Origin: Chitinophagaceae bacterium | GTDB taxonomy: Bacteria; Bacteroidota; Bacteroidia; Chitinophagales; Chitinophagaceae | Assembly: GCA_947458275.1 (NCBI GenBank) | Contig: CANGYR010000010.1 | Span: forward strand, 44,962 to 108,961 | Reading direction: 5' to 3' | Length of the DNA stretch: 64,000 bases | Part shown: one piece after another, positions 25,778 through 33,201 of the stretch | Position numbering within the stretch: position 1 is the first letter of the stretch | Layout of the letters: every line of letters begins with the position of its first letter | The notes under the pieces: model-generated | Told to the model about the DNA's origin: nothing | What the model saw: only the letters and a program-made list of their open reading frames with translations | Databases searched by the model: none | Made by a program: the position numbers and the translations under genes

Positions 25778-26845
25778 TTATATCAGCTCTTTTGCTCTTT
25801 TTGCCAATTCTACCGCCGATTTTTGCCAGGTAAGTCCGGAAGAAAGCTCTTTTCCTCTGGCTATCAGATTGTTTCTTATAGATTCATCTTTATATAAGAG
25901 TATCAAATTCTCAGCAATTGCTTCAACATTCTCCTTGGCATAAAGAACAGTATTGCCGAAAGAAGATCTGTAAAATTCATCATCTGTTAATATCACCGGA
26001 GTTTCCCCGGCAAGGCAATTCGTCACCCGAGAATCTATAGATGTTTTTTCAGGAAAAAAAACAGCGGCATATGAAGCTGCGCAAACTACTTCAAAATTAT
26101 CCAATTCTGCAGCATTCATATAAATTACATCCTCTCTGTATTTATAATTATTCAGCATTTCCAAAAATCCCTTCTGCTTTTTCATGTCTGTGGTTATCAT
26201 CATTTTCATGGATGATTTCTGCCATTTCTTGAAAAGAGAAAATGCCTGCAAAGTTTTTTTTATCGTATCAAGATTTGCGGATAATCCATCAAAATAAAAA
26301 TATTCCGCCCCGTTTGCATATTGGGTTTTAATTTTTTCTTTTTCTTCAAATTCAAGAGGTAAAATTCCGGAATCTATCCCCGGATTGATTACAGCCAGTT
26401 TGTCTTTTGACAACAGAAAGGTTTTTTCTATTATTTCGCTAAAATGATGATTTGGACAAAGGATGAGATCGGCAAGAAGAATATTTTTTTTTAGACTTTT
26501 TAATTCAGATATATTATTGATCCATAAAATTTTTTTTGCCTTAATTTTTTTTTCGGGAAATGTTCTGTCACTAAAAAAAACATCGGCGTCAAAACCGGAA
26601 ATGATTTTAGGCAGCTTGTACATATTCCAGTAAAGGCGATAGACTATCTGTTTGTTTGAAGGACTTGCCGACAAAAACTTGATATTTTCTGTTTTTTCGC
26701 GAGGGGATATAAAATCTTTATCCGTGATAAAAAGAATTTGAACAGACGCATCATTTTTTGCCAAAGCAGTCAAGCATTGATAAATGAAATTATTTTTCAG
26801 CTCATCAATATGATTGTACGACGAAATCTGCGCGGCAATATTCAT
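25778..26845 (-). CDS. Glycosyltransferase (GT4-like)
   Basis: 355 aa. A GT-B architecture is suggested by the C-terminal half: KLAVINPGIDSGILPLEFE, GLSANLDTIKKTLQAFSLF, LAGETPVILTDDEFYRSS and a closing helix WQKSAVELAKRAKEL. The N-terminal half is divergent. It probably transfers a sugar to a cell-surface glycan or lipid; donor and acceptor cannot be inferred. It lies 27 nt downstream of the CNNM-type gene and 29 nt upstream of gldC. Confidence 0.75.
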   Translation of the reverse strand: MNIAAQISSYNHIDELKNNFIYQCLTALAKNDASVQILFITDKDFISPREKTENIKFLSASPSNKQIVYRLYWNMYKLPKIISGFDADVFFSDRTFPEKKIKAKKILWINNISELKSLKKNILLADLILCPNHHFSEIIEKTFLLSKDKLAVINPGIDSGILPLEFEEKEKIKTQYANGAEYFYFDGLSANLDTIKKTLQAFSLFKKWQKSSMKMMITTDMKKQKGFLEMLNNYKYREDVIYMNAAELDNFEVVCAASYAAVFFPEKTSIDSRVTNCLAGETPVILTDDEFYRSSFGNTVLYAKENVEAIAENLILLYKDESIRNNLIARGKELSSGLTWQKSAVELAKRAKELI

Positions 26846-26872
26846 CTGCTATAGAGGAAGTTTAAAAAATAA

Positions 26873-28162
26873 TTAGTCCAGCACTTTTAGTTTCACTGTT
26901 TCAATTCTTGTTTCGCTTACGTGCAGGATATCAAATTCAATATTGCCTATGATGATACGATCTTTTTGTTTGGGAATGGCTTCGTTATTTTGAATGATAT
27001 ATCCTGAAAGCGTCTCTGCGCCATCATCTCCGGCAAATTCAAGTTTGTATTTTTCGGTGATGTAATCCAGTTCAATCCGGCCGCTGAATATGTATTCGTT
27101 TTTGGCCAGTTGTTTGTCGACAAAAGTCTCGGCCACATCATATTCGTCTTCTATTTCTCCAAAAATCTCTTCGAGTAAATCCTCCATGGTCACAATGCCC
27201 GCCGTTCCCCCGAATTCATCAATTACCCATGCAATACTTTTTCTTTCCTTGCTGAATTTGTTCATCAGATCAATGGCGTTCATGGTTTCGGGCACCGCCG
27301 GAATTGGATGTAGCACCTCTTTGATGTTGGCCGGATTTTTAAACAGATCCAGATGATGAACATAGCCAATGATATTGTCTATGTTTTTTTCAAAGACAAC
27401 AATTTTGCTTAGTTTGGTTTCTTCAAATTTTGCTTTTGCTGTTTCGATGGAGGAGTTGCTTTCTATACCTTCAATTTCTTTTCTCGGAATCAGACATTCT
27501 CTGATTTTTGTTTCGCCGATTGAAAGAGCATTTTCAAAAAGTTCTTTGTTGATTTCAGAGGCCTCCTCTTCGTCGGCATGTTTGTTCTGCTGAATGAAAT
27601 GTTCCAGTTCTATTTTGCTGAAAGCTTCCTTTTTCTTGCTGAGTTTTATGTTGAATATGTATTTCAACAGCCATTCCGCCATGCTCACAAATAGGCCGGC
27701 TGTATATGACAACATCCGATAAATAAATCCTGCAACATAACTCACCATGTTCATTCCCAAAATACTATTGCTTCTGACTTTAAAAAAAGCCTTGCTCATA
27801 AATATCACAAAGAGTATGATGGTGGTGGAGAGAACAGTTTCTACAAGTAACCGGATAATATTTACATAGTTGGTGGCAGAGGCGGGAAGTTTTGCTTCAA
27901 TCCACTTCCAAACAGGATAGAGCATATCACCAATAAGTAATCCATAGATGACTAAAATAAGTGTGAAGGCAACTATTACGGTGCTGATAAATTTTGTGGG
28001 TACTTCGGAAAATTTACCCCAGGTTTTACCGCTGATGGTTCCCTTCTTTTTGCTTAATTCAATAGAAAGTTTATTGGCCGACATAAAAGCAATCTGTATG
28101 CCCGACAAAAAGCCAATCAGTGCAACAGAAATAAGTATGGCTATGAGTGAAATCCAATCCAT
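26873..28162 (-). CDS. CNNM/CBS/CorC-domain membrane protein (hemolysin/TlyC family)
   Basis: 429 aa. Residues ~1-180 are the CNNM (DUF21) transmembrane domain with four hydrophobic segments. Residues ~205-330 hold a CBS pair (ECLIPRKEIEGIESNSSIE; IAWVIDEFGGTAGIVTMED). Residues ~345-429 form a CorC/HlyC domain (IFSGRIELDYITEKYKLEF; FDILHVSETRIETVKLKVLD). Family members transport or regulate Mg2+/Co2+; the gliding-associated GldE has the same layout. It is the first gene of the five-gene cluster that includes gldC. It is followed upstream by a palindromic repeat element. Confidence 0.85.
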   Translation of the reverse strand: MDWISLIAILISVALIGFLSGIQIAFMSANKLSIELSKKKGTISGKTWGKFSEVPTKFISTVIVAFTLILVIYGLLIGDMLYPVWKWIEAKLPASATNYVNIIRLLVETVLSTTIILFVIFMSKAFFKVRSNSILGMNMVSYVAGFIYRMLSYTAGLFVSMAEWLLKYIFNIKLSKKKEAFSKIELEHFIQQNKHADEEEASEINKELFENALSIGETKIRECLIPRKEIEGIESNSSIETAKAKFEETKLSKIVVFEKNIDNIIGYVHHLDLFKNPANIKEVLHPIPAVPETMNAIDLMNKFSKERKSIAWVIDEFGGTAGIVTMEDLLEEIFGEIEDEYDVAETFVDKQLAKNEYIFSGRIELDYITEKYKLEFAGDDGAETLSGYIIQNNEAIPKQKDRIIIGNIEFDILHVSETRIETVKLKVLD

Positions 28163-28226
28163 GAGATAAAATTAGTTATGAAAACCTAAAAAAGGAATAA
28201 ATCTTTTAGAGAAAAATTAGAGGGTT

Positions 28227-28393
28227 GTTGAAGATGGTTGAAGATTGTTGAAGTTGGTTGAAGGAAACCGCCGCTGTTGGTGTTATCACCAACAGCAATT
28301 GATTGTTCTGCAATTTTGTTGGTGATAACACCAACAAAGGGAGAATCATCCATCCTCCTTCAACTATCTTCAACAATCTTCAACCCCTTCAAC
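28227..28393. repeat. Long palindromic repeat element with GTTGAAG arms
   Basis: The outer left arm (28227-28265) carries tandem TTGAAG units and the outer right arm (28352-28393) carries their complement CTTCAAC. Inside, GTTGGTGTTATCACCAAC (28276-28293) and GTTGGTGATAACACCAAC (28318-28335) are exact reverse complements, and each can also fold on itself with a 7-bp stem. The element fills the space between the CNNM gene and gmk, and its right edge contains the gmk stop codon. Confidence 0.8.
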
Positions 28394-28964
28394 TTATTAA
28401 AAACTCCCTAACCAGCTCTGTCGCTCTCTCACAGGCATTATCCAGATTGTCGTTGAGAATAACCTTGTCAAACTGATCCTTGAAGGATATTTCGTAGGAG
28501 GCCTTATTGATTCTTGCCTGCAACGATTCTTCATTTTCCGTGCCTCGACCGAGCAGCCTGGCTTTAAGTTCATCAATGGAAGGCGGTTCAATAAAAATAC
28601 TCAGCGTGTTTTCGGGGTATTGTTTTTGTACATGTATTGCACCTTTTACATCAATGTCCAGTACAGGAACTTTTTGTAAAGACCAGATTCTTTTCAACTC
28701 TGATTTTAAAGTGCCGTAATATTTGCCTTCGTAAACCATTTCCCATTCGGCAAATTCTTTTTGCTGGATTTTTTGCTTAAACTCCTCAACATCGATAAAA
28801 TAATAATCCACGCCGTCTTTTTCAGAATTTCTTGGCTGTCGGGTTGCGGCAGATACAGAAAACTCCAGTACAGGAAGCTGGTTCATTAAGTAACGGGTAA
28901 TGGAAGTCTTTCCCGCTCCGGAGGGTGCTGTGATGATTAATATTTTTTGATGTGTTGTATGCAA
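28389..28964 (-). CDS. gmk: Guanylate kinase
   Basis: 191 aa from a TTG at 28964; ATP-dependent conversion of GMP to GDP. The P-loop is TAPSGAGKTSITR, followed by FSVSAATRQPR, DGVDYYFID, FAEWEMVYEGKYYGT, VLDIDVKGAIHVQK and FIEPPSIDELKARL. A longer frame from an ATG at 29051 would start inside murA and add 29 residues encoded almost wholly by an AACCCCAAA repeat, so the TTG (MHTTHQKILIITAPSGAGK) is preferred. The TGA stop lies inside the first GTTGAAG unit of the following repeat. Confidence 0.92.
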   Translation of the reverse strand: MHTTHQKILIITAPSGAGKTSITRYLMNQLPVLEFSVSAATRQPRNSEKDGVDYYFIDVEEFKQKIQQKEFAEWEMVYEGKYYGTLKSELKRIWSLQKVPVLDIDVKGAIHVQKQYPENTLSIFIEPPSIDELKARLLGRGTENEESLQARINKASYEISFKDQFDKVILNDNLDNACERATELVREFLIS

Positions 28965-28972
28965 TATTTTTT

Positions 28973-29030
28973 GGTTTGGGGTTTTGGGTTTTGGGTTTGG
29001 GGTTGCCACTTCGCGGCGTTTGGGGTTAAC
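28973..29030. repeat. AACCCCAAA tract between murA and gmk
   Basis: On the minus strand this reads AACCCCAAAC, a GCGAAG-containing core, then AACCCCAAACCCAAAACCC-like units. A tract with the same order (CCCCAAACGC, GCGAAG, CAACCCAAACC) occurs at 34548-34585. The unit begins at the murA stop codon. Confidence 0.65.
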
Positions 29031-30333
29031 TGGTTCTTTTGATGTCGGCACCCAATGCGATTAAGCGCTCGTCAATGAACTGATATCCCCTGTCTATTTG
29101 CTCTATGTTTTGAATTTTGCTTTTTCCTTCCGCGCTAAGTGCTGCAATCAGCAAAGCCACGCCCGCTCTGATATCCGGAGAGCTCATGGTAATGCCTCTT
29201 AGTTTTTTCTCTCTTTCCATTCCTACTACTACCGCTCTGTGTGGGTCGCATAAAATTACCTGTGCGCCCATCTCAATCAGTTTATCTACAAAAAACAACC
29301 TGCTTTCAAACATTTTCTGATGAATGAGCACACTGCCTTTGGCTTGAATAGCAGTAACCAGAATAATACTGAGCAAATCGGGAGTCAGACCGGGCCAGGG
29401 ATGATCATAAATGGTGAGGATGCCTCCGTCGAGATAGGTTTGTATTTCATAAATATCCTGAGAAGGAACATGTATATCATCTCCAACGATATTCATTTTA
29501 ATGCCCAACTGCTGAAATCTTTCAGGGATAACGCCCAGCTCACTTACGCCTGCATTTTTAATGGTGATATCGCCTTTTGTCATTGCAGCGAGACCAATAA
29601 AACTTCCCACTTCAATCATATCGGGCAACATGGCATGTTCAGTTCCTTTCAGTTCGCTTACACCTTGTATGGTCAGCATATTGCTTCCTATACCTTTAAT
29701 GCGCGCGCCCATTTTGTTGAGCATTTTACACAACTGCTGGATATAAGGCTCGCAGGCGGCATTGTAGATGGTTGTTGTACCATTCGCCAATACTGCAGCC
29801 ATCAGAATATTTGCCGTGCCGGTCACACTTGGTTCATCCAGTAACATAAAACAACCATTCAGCTCTTTTGCTTCGAGGGTAAAATAATTGCTATCGTCGT
29901 TATAGAGATAGTTCGCACCAAGTTTTTGAAAACCTATGATATGAGTGTCGAGTTTTCTTCTTCCGATTTTATCGCCACCGGGCTTGGGCAGAAAAGCTTT
30001 TTTAAAACGTGCCAGTAGCGGCCCTGCCAGCATAACCGAACCTCTTAATCTGCCGCTTTTTTTATGGAATGCATCGCTGGAAAGATAATCAACGTCAACA
30101 TCATCCGCTTTGAAGACACAACTGTGCCGATTGATGCGATTCACTTTTACATTCATTTCCTGCAGCAGTTCAATCAGCAGGTTTACATCGATGATATCGG
30201 GAATATTGTTGATGGCAACTTCTTCTTTGGTCAGAAGTACTGCGCTGAGAATTTGCAGGGCTTCATTTTTTGCACCCTGAGGAATGATTATACCGGATAA
30301 TTTATTACCGCCCCTTACTTCGAAAATACTCAT
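29026..30333 (-). CDS. murA: UDP-N-acetylglucosamine enolpyruvyl transferase, Asp-variant active site
   Basis: 435 aa. It performs the first committed step of peptidoglycan synthesis, adding enolpyruvate from PEP to UDP-GlcNAc. N-terminal FEVRGGNKLSGIIIPQGAKNEA (cited by ends 4-25), GSVMLAGPLLARF and DNPWPGLTPD-like DHPWPGLTPDLLS mark the family. The catalytic loop reads PKPGGDKIGRRKLDTH: residue 121 (29971-29973) is Asp where E. coli MurA has Cys115. The Asp form is active and is known to be insensitive to fosfomycin in other bacteria. gmk follows after a repeat tract. Confidence 0.95.
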   Translation of the reverse strand: MSIFEVRGGNKLSGIIIPQGAKNEALQILSAVLLTKEEVAINNIPDIIDVNLLIELLQEMNVKVNRINRHSCVFKADDVDVDYLSSDAFHKKSGRLRGSVMLAGPLLARFKKAFLPKPGGDKIGRRKLDTHIIGFQKLGANYLYNDDSNYFTLEAKELNGCFMLLDEPSVTGTANILMAAVLANGTTTIYNAACEPYIQQLCKMLNKMGARIKGIGSNMLTIQGVSELKGTEHAMLPDMIEVGSFIGLAAMTKGDITIKNAGVSELGVIPERFQQLGIKMNIVGDDIHVPSQDIYEIQTYLDGGILTIYDHPWPGLTPDLLSIILVTAIQAKGSVLIHQKMFESRLFFVDKLIEMGAQVILCDPHRAVVVGMEREKKLRGITMSSPDIRAGVALLIAALSAEGKSKIQNIEQIDRGYQFIDERLIALGADIKRTS

Positions 30334-30436
30334 ATTAGCATTTTATTTCTCTTGCGGAGCAAAGTTGGTCTAAATTAGTTGAAATTGCAAAAGTAAAATT
30401 GAGGTAACCGACTTCTGTTAGAAAGAAGCAACAATC

Positions 30437-31165
30437 TTAGTAACGTTTCTTGAAATTCTTGTTTCTGCCGTTTCTGTTGTCACGGTTATCCCTGCCGCCA
30501 GCATTTCCACGGTTATCTCTGCCGCCACGGTTGTCTCTGCCGCCGTATGACTGTCTGTACTGGCCTCTTCCTCCGGTACTGTAATCATCGCGATCAGGAC
30601 GGTTATCGGTTCTGTGTTTGACGAAAGGCCTGTTATTGAATTCAAGCTCTCCCTGTGTGATGGAACTCAATTCGTTTTGTATGGTATCATCATGCACCAG
30701 TTCCTTGTGCCAGTTGCTGTAAGTAAGTTTCATGTAGTAAGCAATGGCATTGGCGAAGCCCTGTTTTTTTTCAGGGTTCTCTTCTTTCAAAGCCTTGTCA
30801 ATTACCACTTCAATATTTTTACCCAGGTGGTTGAATTTGGGATATTTTTTTGGATAGCGGAGTGTCTCGGGTTTTGCTTTGAGCGTTTCTCTGGTGGGAA
30901 TAGGATAAGGGCTATCTACATCCAAAGTAAAATCACTAATTAAAAAAAGATGATCCCAAAGTTTGTGCCTGAAATCTTCCACATTTTTGAGATGCGGATT
31001 AAGAAAGCCCATCAGTTCAATCACAGCATAGGCATTTTTCTGCCTGGTTTCTTTATCCTCGATTGTCAATGTATGTTCAATCATTTTCTGAATATGTCTG
31101 CCATATTCTTTCATGATTAAATGATTTCTAGTGGTGTTGTACTCCATATTCTCCAAATTGTCCAT
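30437..31165 (-). CDS. DUF4290 protein with Arg-Gly-rich tail
   Basis: 242 aa. Residues ~1-175 resemble the Bacteroidota-specific DUF4290 family (MEYNTTRNHLIMKEYGRHIQKMI; KNAYAVIELMGFLNPHLK; FANAIAYYMKLTYSNWHKE). Its function is unknown. Residues ~190-242 are a disordered RGG-like tail (GGRDNRGGRDNRGNAGGRDNRDNRNGR) encoded by imperfect repeats of a GGCAGAGACAACCGT-type unit. Such tails commonly bind RNA, which is only an inference here. Two start codons are possible (31165 and 31144). Confidence 0.8.
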   Translation of the reverse strand: MDNLENMEYNTTRNHLIMKEYGRHIQKMIEHTLTIEDKETRQKNAYAVIELMGFLNPHLKNVEDFRHKLWDHLFLISDFTLDVDSPYPIPTRETLKAKPETLRYPKKYPKFNHLGKNIEVVIDKALKEENPEKKQGFANAIAYYMKLTYSNWHKELVHDDTIQNELSSITQGELEFNNRPFVKHRTDNRPDRDDYSTGGRGQYRQSYGGRDNRGGRDNRGNAGGRDNRDNRNGRNKNFKKRY

Positions 31166-31229
31166 AAAGTAAAGTTAAGCAGTAATTGCGGGGTAAACAA
31201 GAGTTGGACAAACTATTAACGCGCCAGGT

Positions 31230-31631
31230 TTATAGTGAATGTTTCCGGCTTTTTTCAACAGATTTCCTAATCAGCAAAAAGGCAATAAAAGCGCCCAGCG
31301 TGTCTGCTCCCCAGTCTAGCAGGTCGAAATCTCTGCTGGGAACGTATAGCTGTATGCATTCGGTAATGAATCCCCAGATGGAAATCAGACAGGTTATTAA
31401 AATAAAAATCCGGACTTTTTTGTGATGCGCCAAATCGCTTTTGTAAAAAGGAAGAATGAATAGCCAGCCCATCACTCCAAACATAATTGCGTGTATCAAT
31501 TTATCCGGATGCAGTTTATATATCCAGGGATCTAATCCGGTAACATCTCCACCCGGCAAACAAATAAGCACCAAGACGATAAAGAACCAGATGATTGCCG
31601 GTACAAATTTTATAAGAGGTATTTGTTTCAA
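31230..31631 (-). CDS. VanZ-like family membrane protein
   Basis: 133 aa with four hydrophobic segments. LPGGDVTGLDPWIYKLHPDKLIHAIMFGVMGWLF (position 22-55) and SFREWDLLD-like PSRDFDLLDWGADTLGAFI are the VanZ-family conserved regions, with the DK..H motif. VanZ gives low-level teicoplanin resistance in enterococci, but most homologues are simply small membrane proteins of unknown role. It lies 19 nt behind gcvH, a pairing I associate with Bacteroidota. Confidence 0.85.
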   Translation of the reverse strand: MKQIPLIKFVPAIIWFFIVLVLICLPGGDVTGLDPWIYKLHPDKLIHAIMFGVMGWLFILPFYKSDLAHHKKVRIFILITCLISIWGFITECIQLYVPSRDFDLLDWGADTLGAFIAFLLIRKSVEKSRKHSL

Positions 31632-31650
31632 TAAAAATCGTTGAGATGAA

Positions 31651-32028
31651 TTATCCCACCAAATCTTTATAAGCTGCAGCAGACATCAATTGATCTGTGT
31701 CAGCGGGGTTGGTGACAGTCATTTTTATCATCCAGCCTTGTCCATACGGGTCACTGTTGACTAATTCTGGATTGGATTCCAGTGCGGGATTGATTTCAGT
31801 GATGGTTCCTGCAACGGGCAGGTATAAATCACTGACGGTTTTTACGGCCTCCACCGTTCCGAATATTTCTTCGGCAGCGAGGGCTTTTCCTTTGGTGTTG
31901 ATGTCTATGAAAACGATATCGCCAAGTTCTCTCTGAGCGAAATCAGTGATGCCGATTGTAGCGGTATTACCTTCTACTAAAATCCATTCGTGGTCTTTGG
32001 TGTATTTTAAGTTCTCGGGAAAATTCAT
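31651..32028 (-). CDS. gcvH: Glycine cleavage system H protein
   Basis: 125 aa, standard length. It carries the aminomethyl group on a lipoyl arm between the P, T and L proteins. The lipoylation lysine is K63 in [17 protein letters not shown]-terminal [20 protein letters not shown] and C-terminal [13 protein letters not shown] are typical. No gcvP or gcvT is in the window. Confidence 0.96.
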   Translation of the reverse strand: MNFPENLKYTKDHEWILVEGNTATIGITDFAQRELGDIVFIDINTKGKALAAEEIFGTVEAVKTVSDLYLPVAGTITEINPALESNPELVNSDPYGQGWMIKMTVTNPADTDQLMSAAAYKDLVG

Positions 32029-32092
32029 TTTTAATAAAATTATCGTTATAAAAGTTGACGCAATTTAGTTGAAATATTCAAACCGCATTGGA

Positions 32093-32779
32093 TTAATTGA
32101 CAATTTCAATTTTCATTTTAATGTCATTGATGGGTCTGTTGTTTTGGTCTGTGCTCACAACAGCAATTTTATCTATCACTTCGAGTCCGGTTTCCACCTC
32201 TCCGAAAACGGTATAGTTCATATCCAGAAAAGGGGTACCACCGATGGTTTTGTAAATATTGCGTTGCTCAGCCGTGTAGGGAATTCCTCTGTTTTGTTGG
32301 ATGGCATTGAGATCCTGATCGGTTGATTTCTTTCCCTGTACGATATAAAACTGACAGGCGCTGCTGGCTTTTTGCGGGTTGCCATCTCTTGCAGCCGCCA
32401 GAACGCCTTTTTTATGAATGAGCCCTTTGTTGAATTCTGCCGGAATGCGCTCCATATCCATACCGCCGGTTCCCAGAAACTGACCAGGTTGTGCATTTTT
32501 ACTTAAAGGATCACCACCCTGAATCATGAATTCATTGATCACGCGGTGGAAAAGTAGGTCGTCATAGAAATTCTGACTTACCAGCTTGATGAAATTATCG
32601 CGATGGAGCGGAGTGGCATCGTATAATCTGATTACAATGGTTCCTTCACTTGTTGTTATCTTCACTTTTTTTGTACCCTCGGTGGATGCCGCTTCGGCAA
32701 CCGGAGTTTTTTGGCAGGTGGCCTGCAATAACATTACACTGAAGAATAGAATAGTGGATAAATACTTAAAATGGTTCAT
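32093..32779 (-). CDS. Cyclophilin-type peptidyl-prolyl isomerase lipoprotein
   Basis: 228 aa. Residues 1-22 form a lipoprotein signal peptide (VMLLQATC), so it is probably a membrane-anchored periplasmic folding factor. The cyclophilin domain shows RLYDATPLHRDNFIKL, FHRVINEFMIQGGDPL, SSACQFYIVQGKK and YTVFGEVETGLEVIDKI. A longer frame to 32818 adds residues that break the signal peptide. It starts 1 nt behind the preceding small gene, so both are probably on one transcript, possibly with gcvH and vanZ. Confidence 0.9.
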   Translation of the reverse strand: MNHFKYLSTILFFSVMLLQATCQKTPVAEAASTEGTKKVKITTSEGTIVIRLYDATPLHRDNFIKLVSQNFYDDLLFHRVINEFMIQGGDPLSKNAQPGQFLGTGGMDMERIPAEFNKGLIHKKGVLAAARDGNPQKASSACQFYIVQGKKSTDQDLNAIQQNRGIPYTAEQRNIYKTIGGTPFLDMNYTVFGEVETGLEVIDKIAVVSTDQNNRPINDIKMKIEIVN

Positions 32780-32780
32780 G

Positions 32781-33131
32781 TTAAATGAAATTTTGTGATT
32801 GAAAGTATAATAAAACATGGTCTTTTAAAAAATTTTCCTGCTCAATCATATTGAATTCCGGCAAAGCTTTCAGTTGTGTGAAATGCGGCCAGCCTTCCTC
32901 GTCATTTCCGTCGTAAACATAATACCCGCTTGCCGAAAGTATGGTGCAAATAGCAATATGCATCAGATCCTGCTTTTGTTCTTTACTGAATTCCTGCGGA
33001 CCTTGTCCCAATTCCTGCACACCAATCAGCATGAGCACGCCGTTCATGTCGGGCTTGATGCCAAACTGTTCTTTCAGCTTGATGCGCAACTTAAGCCATC
33101 TTATTTGCAAATCTTCCTCTGCGTGTTGCAT
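32781..33131 (-). CDS. Conserved-looking small protein of unknown function
   Basis: 116 aa from the ATG ending at 33131 (MQHAEEDLQIRWLKLRIKLKEQF). It is soluble and mostly helical in look, with LMLIGVQELGQGPQEFSKEQKQDLMHIAICTILS (position ~32-65) and YYVYDGNDEEGWPHF. I recognise no family, but base composition and the tight 1-nt junction to the cyclophilin gene argue that it is real. It is divergent from serS (70 bp between starts). Confidence 0.65.
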   Translation of the reverse strand: MQHAEEDLQIRWLKLRIKLKEQFGIKPDMNGVLMLIGVQELGQGPQEFSKEQKQDLMHIAICTILSASGYYVYDGNDEEGWPHFTQLKALPEFNMIEQENFLKDHVLLYFQSQNFI

Positions 33132-33163
33132 ACTGCAAAAGTAAGTAATAAGCAATTCCCGAT

Positions 33164-33171
33164 TATCTTTG
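33164..33171 (+). promoter_or_regulatory. Candidate -7 box of the serS promoter
   Basis: TATCTTTG, an exact TAnnTTTG match, lies 30 nt before the serS ATG at 33202. Confidence 0.4.
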
Positions 33172-33201
33172 CGTTTGATTCAAAGCATAAAAAAAATTGA
33201 C

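Noticed and set aside
29320..29844. 174-codon plus-strand frame
   Set aside because: Antisense to murA, which is intact and conserved.
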